DNA of 64,000 nt, taken from Clostridiales bacterium mt11 (GTDB lineage: Bacteria; Bacillota; Clostridia; Tissierellales; Tepidimicrobiaceae). Below the pieces are notes generated by a model that did no database searches, had not been told where the DNA came from, and saw only the letters and a list, made by a program, of their open reading frames with translations. Below, in pieces: positions 1 through 7,928 of this stretch. Position 1 is the first letter of the stretch; the number at the start of each line of letters is the position of its first letter. A program made the translations under genes and the position numbers. The stretch is taken from contig LN874946.1 in the NCBI GenBank assembly GCA_001282665.1, positions 647,717 through 711,716 on the forward strand, in the 5' to 3' direction.

Positions 1-1065
1 GTTTTTTCTTTTCCTTTTCTTAAGTAAAGTGATTGCACCATCTTGATTATCATATTCTAATGGTAAATAAACGAAGACTAATTCCTTGTTCATTTCCTCT
101 AAAAATTCAATCTTATTTCTTAATTCATCAATACTTTTTTTAGTGTCCTTATCTGTTACAGGACCATTTTCTTTAATATAGTTGATTATCCTATCCAAGT
201 TCATCTTATATTTTACAATGCTTTTTTCAACTAGATTTTTAGGACTTCCATTACTAATAATAATCCTTTTGTCGGAGTTTGTAAACTTTTTATCTATAGT
301 CTCTTCTAAAATTTTATAATCTTCTGAAAATAATTCGGGGTTCTCCCTTAATATCTGAAAGCTTTTAATATTATTTATAGTAGGTTTAATATCGTATTTG
401 ATAAAAAAGCTAATGGTTTTTACTGTCTCTGAATCTAAACCTTTATCCAAAAATCCAATTAAATCTTCTTTTACCACCTTACCTAAATAGGTTTTATCAT
501 GATTATCAGCTTTATCCATAATAATCAAGTTTCTAATATCCACTTTATCTATATTAAAATTTTCTTCTTTAGGACTTGCTACGGAAATTATCGCATCCTC
601 ATTTAGATTTAGCAGTTGTTCTAACTTTTCAAATATCCTTATTCCATCGATTAGATTTTCTCTGTTAATTTGAACATTATATTTTATTAAACTATCTAAA
701 AATTCTAAAGATATGGGATTATCTTCAATATGGAACTCCTTTAATACATTTGTTAGATAATTTTCTTTTTCATTTGTAAATTCTACTGTTCCTTTTTCTT
801 CAATATTTTCAAAAATAGGTTTTAATTCTATTTTATTTGGTAGTGATGTTTTTACTATGAAATCTAATGTTTTCCCTATATCTTCACTTAAATCCTCCTG
901 GGTATAGGCCTTTATAATTCCTATACCATCCGCATCAATAATAACTAAATCCTCAATGACATCTAAAATCTCTCCTTCTATCAAGGAACCTTCTTTAATT
1001 AATTTATTACTGATGTAGATATTCATTTTATTCATATTTATGTTTATGGAATCATTGACTTTCAT
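1..1065 (-). CDS. YlqG/FliK-like hypothetical protein, C-terminus cut off by the window edge
   Basis: An open frame of 355 codons runs off the left edge. It starts at an ATG preceded by a GAAAGG ribosome site. The protein is acidic, lysine/asparagine rich, with no signal peptide or membrane segment. The visible end (LPLEYDNQDGAITLLKK) looks like the C-terminal domain of flagellar hook-length control proteins. The position just after rnhB matches Bacillus ylqG, which lies before the FlhB-like ylqH. Function is unknown; it may be a FliK relative that accompanies YlqH rather than a flagellar component. The gene reality is well supported, the family assignment is inference. Confidence 0.7.
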   Translation of the reverse strand, partial: MKVNDSININMNKMNIYISNKLIKEGSLIEGEILDVIEDLVIIDADGIGIIKAYTQEDLSEDIGKTLDFIVKTSLPNKIELKPIFENIEEKGTVEFTNEKENYLTNVLKEFHIEDNPISLEFLDSLIKYNVQINRENLIDGIRIFEKLEQLLNLNEDAIISVASPKEENFNIDKVDIRNLIIMDKADNHDKTYLGKVVKEDLIGFLDKGLDSETVKTISFFIKYDIKPTINNIKSFQILRENPELFSEDYKILEETIDKKFTNSDKRIIISNGSPKNLVEKSIVKYKMNLDRIINYIKENGPVTDKDTKKSIDELRNKIEFLEEMNKELVFVYLPLEYDNQDGAITLLKKRKRKN

Positions 1066-1090
1066 AATCCTTTCACCGCCTTTAATTCAT

Positions 1091-1699
1091 CTATTGAAGT
1101 ACTTTTTTTAAGAAAGACATTCTATGGATAGGAGAAGGTCCTATTTCTTTTATTGCCTCTCTATGCTCTTTAGTACCATATCCTTTGTTTTTCTCAATCT
1201 TATAACCTGTATATTCCTTTCCCCATATCTCACATAATCTATCCCTATATACCTTTGCTACTATTGAAGCACATGCTATACCGTGGCATCTTTCATCTCC
1301 CTTGATGATATTCATCTGGGGTATATCAATAGGAACCCTTTCAGCATCTATTAATAGATAATCAGGAGTTATTATATTACCATTTCTATCTTTTAAATTT
1401 AATACTGCTTCTTTCATAGCCAACCTTGTGCTTTCTTTAATATTTATCTTATCAATAGTATCTGGTTCTATTCGACCTATGCCTACGGCAATTGCTTTTT
1501 CAAGAATTTTTTCATAAAGTTCTTCTCGTTTCTTCGGTGATAATTTTTTTGAATCATTAACTCCGGGAATAACCATATCTCTTGGCATGATAACAGCACA
1601 AGCTAATACATCACCTGCTAAACACCCTCGTCCTACTTCATCTATAGAAGCAATAAGATTATAACCTTTAGCATGGAGTTCATTTTCAATTTCAATCAA
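1091..1699 (-). CDS. rnhB: Ribonuclease HII
   Basis: Cytoplasmic endonuclease that cuts the RNA strand of RNA/DNA hybrids and at single ribonucleotides. The 202 residues show the family's motif I with catalytic Asp20-Glu21 and the GRG loop that reads the RNA-DNA junction, an Asp near 118 in YLLIDAE, and SIVAKVYRD near 145-153. Length is typical. Start is TTG, seven bases after GGGGGAG. Motif I reads DEVGRGCLAGDV where most relatives have DEAGRGPLAGPV, so two prolines are replaced. It follows rbgA by 15 bases in the same order as in Bacillus and is probably co-transcribed. Confidence 0.93.
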   Translation of the reverse strand: MIEIENELHAKGYNLIASIDEVGRGCLAGDVLACAVIMPRDMVIPGVNDSKKLSPKKREELYEKILEKAIAVGIGRIEPDTIDKINIKESTRLAMKEAVLNLKDRNGNIITPDYLLIDAERVPIDIPQMNIIKGDERCHGIACASIVAKVYRDRLCEIWGKEYTGYKIEKNKGYGTKEHREAIKEIGPSPIHRMSFLKKVLQ

Positions 1700-1714
1700 T
1701 ATATCTCCCCCTAA

Positions 1715-2560
1715 TCAATTTGGAAGTTCCAACGTAATTCTTCCTATAACACCTTTTCTATATTCATCCAATATTATATTGCTTACTTTGTTAAAATCTA
1801 TTTCTCCACCTCTTATAATACATCCTCTTTTAGTTCCAATTTCCACAATTATATCATAGGGAGATTTATCTTCAACAGATATATTATAACGATTTTCAAT
1901 AAATTTAGTAGATATTAAGTTTAATCTTTTAACCAATTCAAAGCTTAAACTCTCTATATCCAATAGTTCATCCTTGATAGCACCTGTAAACGCAAGATTT
2001 AAACCAACTTCTTTGTCTTCAAATTTAGGCCATAGTATTCCAGGAGTATCTAGTAATTCTAAATCCCCTTTTATCTTTATCCATTGGTTTGCCTTTGTCA
2101 CTCCAGGTCTATTACCCACTTTAGCCCCTTTCCTCTTAGATAGACTGTTGATTAATGTGGATTTTCCAACATTAGGTATTCCTATTATCATGGCTCTAAT
2201 GGGTCTGTTTTTAACTCCTCTATTTTCCAATGCTTTTCTTTTTTCTTCAGTTAGTACATAGGACATATTTATTACTTGGTCTAAGCCTTTATTGTTGAGG
2301 CTATCTACATTGACTACAGGTATTTTCTTCTGTTCAAAATAGGATTTCCAAATTTTATTGCTTTCTGCATCTGCTAAATCTGATTTGTTCATTATTATCA
2401 GCCTTGGCTTATTCCCAAGAATTCCATCAACATCTGGATTTCTGCTACTATACGGTATTCGTGCGTCTATTATTTCATATACTATATCAACTAAGGATAA
2501 GTTCTTCTTAATGGATTCCTTTGTTTTCTTCATATGTCCTGGATACCAATTTATATTCAC
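1715..2560 (-). CDS. rbgA: Ribosome biogenesis GTPase RbgA (YlqF)
   Basis: Circularly permuted GTPase needed for late assembly of the 50S subunit. The order of motifs is permuted: NKSDL (G4) near residue 58 comes before GIPNVGKSTL (G1) near 127 and DTPG (G3) near 171. The N-terminus NINWYPGHMKK matches the family signature, and a GTG at 2560 with AGGTGGG just upstream gives exactly this start. A longer GTG start at 2569 lacks a ribosome site. About 281 residues, normal length. It sits between rplS and rnhB as in Bacillus. Confidence 0.93.
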   Translation of the reverse strand: MNINWYPGHMKKTKESIKKNLSLVDIVYEIIDARIPYSSRNPDVDGILGNKPRLIIMNKSDLADAESNKIWKSYFEQKKIPVVNVDSLNNKGLDQVINMSYVLTEEKRKALENRGVKNRPIRAMIIGIPNVGKSTLINSLSKRKGAKVGNRPGVTKANQWIKIKGDLELLDTPGILWPKFEDKEVGLNLAFTGAIKDELLDIESLSFELVKRLNLISTKFIENRYNISVEDKSPYDIIVEIGTKRGCIIRGGEIDFNKVSNIILDEYRKGVIGRITLELPN

Positions 2561-2579
2561 AATACCCACCTACTTTTTC

Positions 2580-2610
2580 AAAAATAAAAATGGGACTATA
2601 AAAAGTCCCA
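2580..2610 (-). terminator. Rho-independent terminator after rplS
   Basis: A TGGGACT/AGTCCCA stem with a six-base loop is followed, in the minus direction, by TTTTTATTTTT. It lies between rplS and rbgA and should reduce read-through, so rbgA-rnhB may be expressed at a lower level than L19. Confidence 0.8.
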
Positions 2611-2615
2611 ATACA

Positions 2616-2963
2616 TTAATAGATTTTCTTTTCTTTAACTTTCGCTGCCTTACCTTGTCTACTTCTTAAGTAATAAAGTTTAGACCTTCTTGTTTTACCT
2701 TTTCTTGTAACAACAAGCTTTTCAATCCTTGGAGAATGTAGAGGGAATGTTCTTTCAACACCAACACCATAAGATAATCTTCTTACAGTAAAGGTTTCTC
2801 TTGCTCCTCCACCTTGTCTTTTTATAACTGTACCTTCAAATATTTGTATTCTTTCACGAGTTCCTTCTTTTACCTTGTAATGAACTTGAACAGTATCACC
2901 TACATTAAAGCTAGGTAGATTATCTCTCATTTGTTCATCTTCTAAAATTTTAATTATATCCAC
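2616..2963 (-). CDS. rplS: 50S ribosomal protein L19
   Basis: The 115-residue protein is a full-length L19, located at the 30S-50S interface. Recognisable blocks are FNVGDTVQVHYKVKEGTRERIQ, seen here in part at residues 20-40, followed by the basic TFTVRRLSYGVGVERTFPLHSP region and the C-terminal basic tail. Start is GTG with GGGAGG upstream. It has its own promoter and a structured leader, separate from the trmD operon upstream, and a terminator downstream. Confidence 0.97.
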   Translation of the reverse strand: MDIIKILEDEQMRDNLPSFNVGDTVQVHYKVKEGTRERIQIFEGTVIKRQGGGARETFTVRRLSYGVGVERTFPLHSPRIEKLVVTRKGKTRRSKLYYLRSRQGKAAKVKEKKIY

Positions 2964-3033
2964 TGTTCAAACCTCCCTTCTCCCTAGACGTTCTTGCCTT
3001 TTTATAGCAGAGGACCGCCCTTACTTCCATACG
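2964..3033 (-). promoter_or_regulatory. Structured rplS leader, candidate L19 leader element
   Basis: The 70-nt leader is GC-richer than its surroundings and contains a short GCGG...CTGC hairpin element and two ACGT segments that can pair across it. Firmicutes rplS genes are known to carry an autoregulatory L19 leader RNA at this position; assignment here rests on position and compact structure, not on a covariance search. Confidence 0.5.
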
Positions 3034-3039
3034 TTCTGT

Positions 3040-3068
3040 ATTATAGCATATGTATTCTCAAAATACAA
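3040..3068 (-). promoter_or_regulatory. Sigma-A promoter of rplS
   Basis: TTGTAT, 17 bases, then TATAAT preceded by TGC (extended -10). It lies immediately after the trmD stop codon and drives rplS separately from the upstream operon. Confidence 0.75.
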
Positions 3069-3806
3069 CTAATATTTTTTCTTTATTTCTTCTCTTATCT
3101 TTTCCAGCATTTCCATTTCCATTTTAGTTAAATTACGCTTTTCCAATAAATCTGGTCTTTTTATATAAGTGGTTTCTAAAGACTTGTATTCCTTCCATTT
3201 TTCAATCTTCTTGTGATCCCCAGATAATAATATTTCTGGAACATGAAATCCATTAAATTCCCTTGGCCTTGTATATTGAGGGTATTCTAGTAATCCATTG
3301 TAGTGGGACTCATCTACATAGGATTCTTCTCCACTTAATGCACCAGGCAAGAGTCTTATAATAGACTCTATTAAAACCATAGCAGGAATTTCTCCTCCTG
3401 TTAATACATAATCACCTAAAGAGATTTCTAAATCAACGTAATTATCGATTATCCTATTGTCTATTCCCTCATAGTGACCACACAAAAGGATTAGATGGCT
3501 TTCTTTGGATAAGGAATTAGCTAATCTTTGATTATAAGTCTTGCCTTGAGGCGATAAATATATAACTTTAGATTCTTCAGATTTTACATTTGATATTGCT
3601 CTATAAATTGGCTCTGGTCTCATTACCATGCCTGGACCACCGCCAAAAGGATAATCATCTACTCGTCTGTGCTTATCTTCTGAAAAATCCCTTATATCCA
3701 CTGTGTTAAGAGAAAAAATGCCTTTTTCTATAGTTCTCCCTACGATGCTCCACTTCTCAAATATATCAAATAATTCTGGAAACAAAGTCAATACGTCTAT
3801 CCTCAT
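3069..3806 (-). CDS. trmD: tRNA (guanine-N1)-methyltransferase TrmD
   Basis: SPOUT-family enzyme that methylates G37 of tRNAs from S-adenosylmethionine and so prevents +1 frameshifting. The trefoil-knot motifs are clear: LCGHYEGIDNRI near residue 115 and SLGDYVLTGGEIPAM near 134. The N-terminal MRIDVLTLFPELF and the FGGGPGMVM loop also match. At 245 residues it is full length. Its ATG overlaps the rimM stop by four bases, so the two are translationally coupled. Confidence 0.96.
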   Translation of the reverse strand: MRIDVLTLFPELFDIFEKWSIVGRTIEKGIFSLNTVDIRDFSEDKHRRVDDYPFGGGPGMVMRPEPIYRAISNVKSEESKVIYLSPQGKTYNQRLANSLSKESHLILLCGHYEGIDNRIIDNYVDLEISLGDYVLTGGEIPAMVLIESIIRLLPGALSGEESYVDESHYNGLLEYPQYTRPREFNGFHVPEILLSGDHKKIEKWKEYKSLETTYIKRPDLLEKRNLTKMEMEMLEKIREEIKKKY

Positions 3807-4306
3807 TCTATCATTCCTTCAATTGGATCAATAGAAATCTTTTTATTGTCAATATCTATGCTAGTGAAAAACTCCTTTACTGCTGGTATCATATATTCCT
3901 TATTTCTTTTAGCATCCTTTATAACATAAACATCATTACTAGCTGATTGGAGAACCTCAGTTACTATACCAATCTTTTCTCCATCTTTATTAAATACTTC
4001 ACAACCCACTATATCGAATATAAAGAAATGATCCCTAGGCAATCTTACTCTTTCTTTTTCATCTACATAGATATAATTTTCTTTATAACATAGGATATCA
4101 TTGATATCATTGAATTCTTTAAATTTAATTATTACAAAATCTTTATGATATTTTACTCTTTCGATTTCAACTTTAATTTTGTTATCACCTAAATAAGCTG
4201 TTTTCAATTTACTAAATCTATTTTTATCGTCGGTTAAAGGATACACTTTAACTTCGCCTTTAATTCCATGGGTATTAATTATTTTCCCAACTTGAGTATA
4301 ATCCAT
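3803..4306 (-). CDS. rimM: Ribosome maturation factor RimM
   Basis: Factor for 30S head assembly that binds S19. The N-terminal GKIINTHGIKGEVKVYPLTD and a C-terminal PRC-barrel segment (IFDIVGCEVFNKDGEKIG) are present; about 167 residues. I place the start at the ATG at 4306, six bases after AGGTG; a TTG 15 bases upstream opens the same frame but has no ribosome site. It overlaps trmD by four bases and follows khpA across a hairpin. Confidence 0.94.
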   Translation of the reverse strand: MDYTQVGKIINTHGIKGEVKVYPLTDDKNRFSKLKTAYLGDNKIKVEIERVKYHKDFVIIKFKEFNDINDILCYKENYIYVDEKERVRLPRDHFFIFDIVGCEVFNKDGEKIGIVTEVLQSASNDVYVIKDAKRNKEYMIPAVKEFFTSIDIDNKKISIDPIEGMIE

Positions 4307-4331
4307 GTATTCACCTGCCAAATCGTAATAG

Positions 4332-4360
4332 AAAGGGATTAGAATACGCTAATCCCCTTT
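4332..4360 (-). terminator. Hairpin between khpA and rimM
   Basis: A stem of AAAGGG(G)ATTAG with CTAATCCCTTT and a six-base loop begins at the khpA stop codon. Only three U residues follow, so it is a weak terminator or an mRNA processing/stability element that lets some transcription through to rimM-trmD. Confidence 0.4.
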
Positions 4361-4589
4361 ATTGAATAATTTCCACTACTACTCTCTTGTTTTCTTTAAT
4401 AGCAGCTGCTTTAACTACTGTTCTAATAGCCTTTGCAATTCTACCTTGTTTTCCAATTATCTTTCCCATATCTTCATCAGCAACTTTTAACTCGATAATT
4501 ACGGATTGAGTTCCTTCTATCTCATTTACCTCTACTTCATCAGGATTATCTACAAGTGCCTTTGCTATTATTTCTACTAACTCTCCCAT
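4359..4589 (-). CDS. khpA: KH-domain RNA-binding protein KhpA (YlqC)
   Basis: Small RNA-binding protein of 76 residues with a single KH domain; GKIIGKQGRIAKAIRTVV at about 45-62 carries the GxxG RNA-contact loop. KhpA partners with KhpB and affects cell length and translation in Firmicutes. Start is the ATG at 4589 with AGGAGGTG seven bases upstream; a GTG nine bases earlier lies inside that ribosome site. It is 19 bases downstream of rpsP. Confidence 0.93.
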   Translation of the reverse strand: MGELVEIIAKALVDNPDEVEVNEIEGTQSVIIELKVADEDMGKIIGKQGRIAKAIRTVVKAAAIKENKRVVVEIIQ

Positions 4590-4608
4590 TCTTAGCACCT
4601 CCTAGAAA

Positions 4609-4881
4609 TTATTCTTCTGCTTTGTTCTCATTAAGTTTATCATAAATACCATTTTCTTTAAACAATCTATCAACAGTGTCAGTTGGTTTAGCTCCATTCT
4701 TTAACCATTTTGAAGCTTTTTCATCATCTACTTTAACTGTTTTAGGTTCAGTTAATGGACTATAATATCCTATTTCTTCAATAAATCTCCCATCTCTTGG
4801 AGAACGAGAATCAGCAACAACAATTCTATAGAAAGGGTTTTTCTTAGCTCCCATCCTTCTTAATCTGATTTTAACTGCCAT
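4609..4881 (-). CDS. rpsP: 30S ribosomal protein S16
   Basis: A 90-residue full-length S16 with the family start MAVKIRLRRMGAKKNPFYRI and the RDGRFIEEIGYYSP block. It binds 16S rRNA early in 30S assembly. A GGAGGTGAAAAG ribosome site precedes the ATG. It lies in the ylxM-ffh-rpsP-khpA-rimM-trmD operon. Confidence 0.97.
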   Translation of the reverse strand: MAVKIRLRRMGAKKNPFYRIVVADSRSPRDGRFIEEIGYYSPLTEPKTVKVDDEKASKWLKNGAKPTDTVDRLFKENGIYDKLNENKAEE

Positions 4882-4913
4882 CTTTTCACCTCCTTATAAT
4901 GTTAAGTATCTAT

Positions 4914-6254
4914 TTAGAAAAAGGGGAATCCAAATTTCCCTTTTTTCTTCATGGTTTTTTCCATTTCAGTAAGTTTCTTCATCATCTTTTTGGACTCTTT
5001 AAACTGCTTTAATAATTTGTTTACATCTGGTACGGAAGTTCCACTGCCCTTTGCTATCCTCTTCCTTCTGTTGCTATCAATAATTGCAGGATTTTCTCTT
5101 TCTTCTAAAGTCATAGATTGTATAATAGCTTGTATTTTAACTATGTCCTTTTCGTTAACATCAAAATCCTTAAGGGCTTTAGAATTAACTCCGGGTATCA
5201 TACCCATTAATTGATCTATAGGACCTAAATTTTTCATCTCCTCTAATTGAACTAAGAAATCATCTAAAGTAAACTGCTGAGAACGTATCTTCTTTTCTAA
5301 TTCTAAAGCTTTTTGTTCATCTATAGAAGCTTGAGCCTTTTCAATTAAACTTAAAACATCTCCCATCCCCAATATTCGGGATGCCATTCTGTCTGGATGG
5401 AATGGTTGTAATTGATCAAGTTTCTCACCCATACCAACAAATTTAATAGGCTTTTTAGTAACTGATCTTATGGATAATGCAGCTCCACCTCTTGCATCAC
5501 CATCTAGTTTTGTAAGTATGACTCCTGTAATCTCAAGCTTCTCATTGAAGGTCTCAGCTACGTTAACTGCATCTTGCCCTGTCATAGCATCTACAACTAA
5601 TAAAACCTCCTGTGGATTTACTACATCGTGAATATTCTGCAATTCATTCATCAAGTCCTCATCAATATGCAATCTTCCTGCAGTATCTATTATAATACAA
5701 TCATTATTGTGTTTCTTTCCATGTTCAATAGCTGCCTTTGCAATATCTACTGGGTCATTTTTATCTCCCATTGTAAAAACAGGTACTCCTACTCGTTCCC
5801 CTACTACTTCTAATTGTTTAATAGCAGCTGGTCTATACACATCACAAGCAACCAAAAGAGGTCTCTTATTTTGTTTTTTCAAATTATAAGCTAACTTTCC
5901 AGATGTTGTCGTTTTACCAGCACCTTGTAAACCACACATTAGAATTACCGTTGGAGGAGTAGAGCTAAAATTTAACTTTGATTCTCTTTCACCCATTAGA
6001 ATAGTCAACTCTTCGTTTACTATCTTGATTACCTGCTGCCCGGGAGTCAAACTTTCCATAACTTCTGAACCAATAGCCCTTGCCTTTACTGTTTTGATAA
6101 AGTCTTTTACTACTTTAAAGTTAACATCAGCTTCTAAAAGGGCAAGTCTCACTTCTCGCATGGCTAAATCTACGTCTTTTTCTGAAAGTTTTCCTTTTCC
6201 TTTCAGCTTTCCCAATGCGTTCTGTAGTTTTTCAGATAGAGATTCAAACACCAT
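4914..6254 (-). CDS. ffh: Signal recognition particle GTPase Ffh
   Basis: Protein subunit of SRP: binds 4.5S/scRNA and signal sequences of nascent chains and delivers them to FtsY. The NG domain shows GLQGAGKTTT at 108-117, DTAGR near 191 and TKLDGDARGG near 248. The methionine-rich M domain (about 300-446) ends in a basic MMKKLTEMEKTMKKK segment. The 446 residues are normal length. Its ATG overlaps the ylxM stop by one base, giving tight coupling. Confidence 0.97.
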   Translation of the reverse strand: MVFESLSEKLQNALGKLKGKGKLSEKDVDLAMREVRLALLEADVNFKVVKDFIKTVKARAIGSEVMESLTPGQQVIKIVNEELTILMGERESKLNFSSTPPTVILMCGLQGAGKTTTSGKLAYNLKKQNKRPLLVACDVYRPAAIKQLEVVGERVGVPVFTMGDKNDPVDIAKAAIEHGKKHNNDCIIIDTAGRLHIDEDLMNELQNIHDVVNPQEVLLVVDAMTGQDAVNVAETFNEKLEITGVILTKLDGDARGGAALSIRSVTKKPIKFVGMGEKLDQLQPFHPDRMASRILGMGDVLSLIEKAQASIDEQKALELEKKIRSQQFTLDDFLVQLEEMKNLGPIDQLMGMIPGVNSKALKDFDVNEKDIVKIQAIIQSMTLEERENPAIIDSNRRKRIAKGSGTSVPDVNKLLKQFKESKKMMKKLTEMEKTMKKKGKFGFPFF

Positions 6255-6637
6255 TAATCAACGACCTCCTGGCTATCATATATTATTTTTCTAACTAAAC
6301 TTTTTATAGCTAGAGCTTCCTTTAGTATCTTCTCACTATTTATAATTTTGGATTCATTTTCTATTTCTACAACCAGTTCTTCTATCATCATTATTTCTTT
6401 TCTATTATTTCTAAATTTCTTTATTAGTCCAAGTATCTCTTCATATTCATATAGCTTCTGCTCAGCTCTTTTTAAAGTATCATATACGCCTTGACGACTA
6501 ATTCCAAGTTCTTCCCCTATTTCTGCTAAAGAAAGATCATGGATATAATATAATTCAATAGCGGTATACTGTTTATCGCTTAATAATTTTCCATAAAAGT
6601 CGAATAAAATTCCAATTTCCACTAATTTCTCAACCAT
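6254..6637 (-). CDS. ylxM: YlxM, SRP-associated helix-turn-helix protein
   Basis: About 127 residues with a sigma-region-4-like helix-turn-helix (LSLAEIGEELGISRQGVYDTLKRAEQ, cited here by its place at about 35-60). YlxM proteins accompany ffh in Firmicutes and act on SRP function. The ATG at 6637 has GGTGATT upstream; in-frame GTG and TTG codons slightly earlier lack spacing. First gene of the ffh operon. Its DNA-binding fold makes it a candidate to read the palindrome just upstream, though no autoregulation is demonstrated. Confidence 0.9.
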   Translation of the reverse strand: MVEKLVEIGILFDFYGKLLSDKQYTAIELYYIHDLSLAEIGEELGISRQGVYDTLKRAEQKLYEYEEILGLIKKFRNNRKEIMMIEELVVEIENESKIINSEKILKEALAIKSLVRKIIYDSQEVVD

Positions 6638-6651
6638 TTTAATCACCAATC

Positions 6652-6690
6652 AAATAATACTGTCAAGTTTTTTGCTTGACAGTATTATTT
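6652..6690. promoter_or_regulatory. Perfect 16-bp-arm palindrome at the ylxM-ffh promoter
   Basis: Arms at 6652-6667 and 6675-6690 are exact reverse complements around a seven-base spacer (core TACTGTCAAG). The right arm overlaps the -10 box of the ylxM promoter and the left arm reaches to within 15 bases of the start codon. It could be a DNA operator or a 5'-end mRNA hairpin. A run of U does not follow it, and ftsY has a separate terminator, so it is not simply a terminator. Confidence 0.7.
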
Positions 6691-6715
6691 TAATATAGTC
6701 CTGCATCTTTGTCAA
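6687..6715 (-). promoter_or_regulatory. Sigma-A promoter of the ylxM-ffh operon
   Basis: TTGACA, 17 bases, TAAAAT. It lies between the ftsY terminator and ylxM, so the SRP-ribosome-tRNA-modification operon can be transcribed independently of smc-ftsY. Confidence 0.75.
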
Positions 6716-6716
6716 C

Positions 6717-6742
6717 AAAAAATACAAAGTATTTTTGTATTT
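6717..6742 (-). terminator. Rho-independent terminator after ftsY
   Basis: Stem AAATACAAA/TTTGTATTT with a five-base loop, followed in the minus direction by TTTG. It begins two bases after the ftsY stop. The stem is A/T-rich but the U-run and position are right. Confidence 0.65.
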
Positions 6743-6743
6743 A

Positions 6744-7916
6744 CTAATTAAAAATTGCTTCCACAAAGTCATCTATATTAAATTCTTGCAAATCATCAAC
6801 CTTTTCTCCAACGCCTACAAGCTTTACTGGTAATCTTAATTCCGATTGAAGGGCTATTACTACTCCTCCTTTTGCAGTTCCATCAAGCTTCGTCAATGCA
6901 ACTCCCGTTATATTGGATACCTCTTTAAACACCTTAGCTTGAGAAATAGCATTCTGTCCAGTAGTTGCATCTAATACCAACAGTATTTCACGTTTTGCAT
7001 TAGGATATTCTCTTTCTACTACACGAAAAATCTTATTCAATTCATTCATTAAATTCTTTTTATTATGGAGTCTTCCAGCGGTATCACATATTAACACATC
7101 ACATTTCCTAGCTTTAGCAGCTTGAATTCCATCAAATATTACTGCTGCTGGATCTGCTCCCTCACTATGGGCAACAATATCCACCCCTGCTCTGTTACTC
7201 CATTCTTCCAGCTGTTCAATAGCAGCAGCTCTAAAAGTATCTCCCGCTGCCATTATTACCTTTTTGCCTTCATTTTTAAGATTATAGGCTAGTTTTCCAA
7301 TGGTTGTGGTCTTTCCAACTCCATTTACTCCTACTACCAATATAACTGCAGGAGAAGGCTCTATTTCTAATTCATTGGATGCTCCAGATTGTTTCATAAT
7401 ATCCCTTATTTCTTCTTTTAACAAATCCTTTACATCTTTAGGGTCGGATACCTTTTCTTCTTTCACACGATCCTTTAATCTATCTATAATCTCCATAGTC
7501 GTATTGATTCCCACATCGGCAGTAACCAATACCTCTTCCAATTCATCAAATAACTCATCGTCTATTTTTCCATAGGATTTAAGAAGTCCATCTATTTTAT
7601 CCGTCATACCTTTTCTAGTCTTATCTAGACCTGCCATTAATTTATCAAAGAAATTCATCTTAGGTTTCTTTATAGTTTCTGCCTCTTCCAACTCTTCGAT
7701 CTTCTCTATTTCTTCTACAATCGCTTCATCTTCTTCTATTGAGGATTCATAAGAATTATCATGAGGACATTCCTCTACTATTTCTTCTATCGTTTCTTCT
7801 TCTACTTTTTCTATTTCTTCTTTCTCTTCTATTTCACGTTCTACTACTTCCTCTATTATAGGTTCTTCTTTTTTTTCTTTATCTTTTTTATTCCATTTAA
7901 ATAGGTTTTTAAACAT
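6744..7916 (-). CDS. ftsY: Signal recognition particle receptor FtsY
   Basis: Membrane-associated SRP receptor GTPase of 390 residues. Residues 11-80 form a highly acidic Glu/Ile repeat region, the expected A domain for membrane and translocon contact. The NG domain follows, with GVNGVGKTTT at 196-205, AGDTFRAAA near 224, DTAGR near 279 and TKLDGTAKGG near 346. A good AGGAGG site precedes the ATG. It follows smc by 12 bases, the usual smc-ftsY pair. Confidence 0.96.
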   Translation of the reverse strand: MFKNLFKWNKKDKEKKEEPIIEEVVEREIEEKEEIEKVEEETIEEIVEECPHDNSYESSIEEDEAIVEEIEKIEELEEAETIKKPKMNFFDKLMAGLDKTRKGMTDKIDGLLKSYGKIDDELFDELEEVLVTADVGINTTMEIIDRLKDRVKEEKVSDPKDVKDLLKEEIRDIMKQSGASNELEIEPSPAVILVVGVNGVGKTTTIGKLAYNLKNEGKKVIMAAGDTFRAAAIEQLEEWSNRAGVDIVAHSEGADPAAVIFDGIQAAKARKCDVLICDTAGRLHNKKNLMNELNKIFRVVEREYPNAKREILLVLDATTGQNAISQAKVFKEVSNITGVALTKLDGTAKGGVVIALQSELRLPVKLVGVGEKVDDLQEFNIDDFVEAIFN

Positions 7917-7928
7917 AGTATATCCTCC

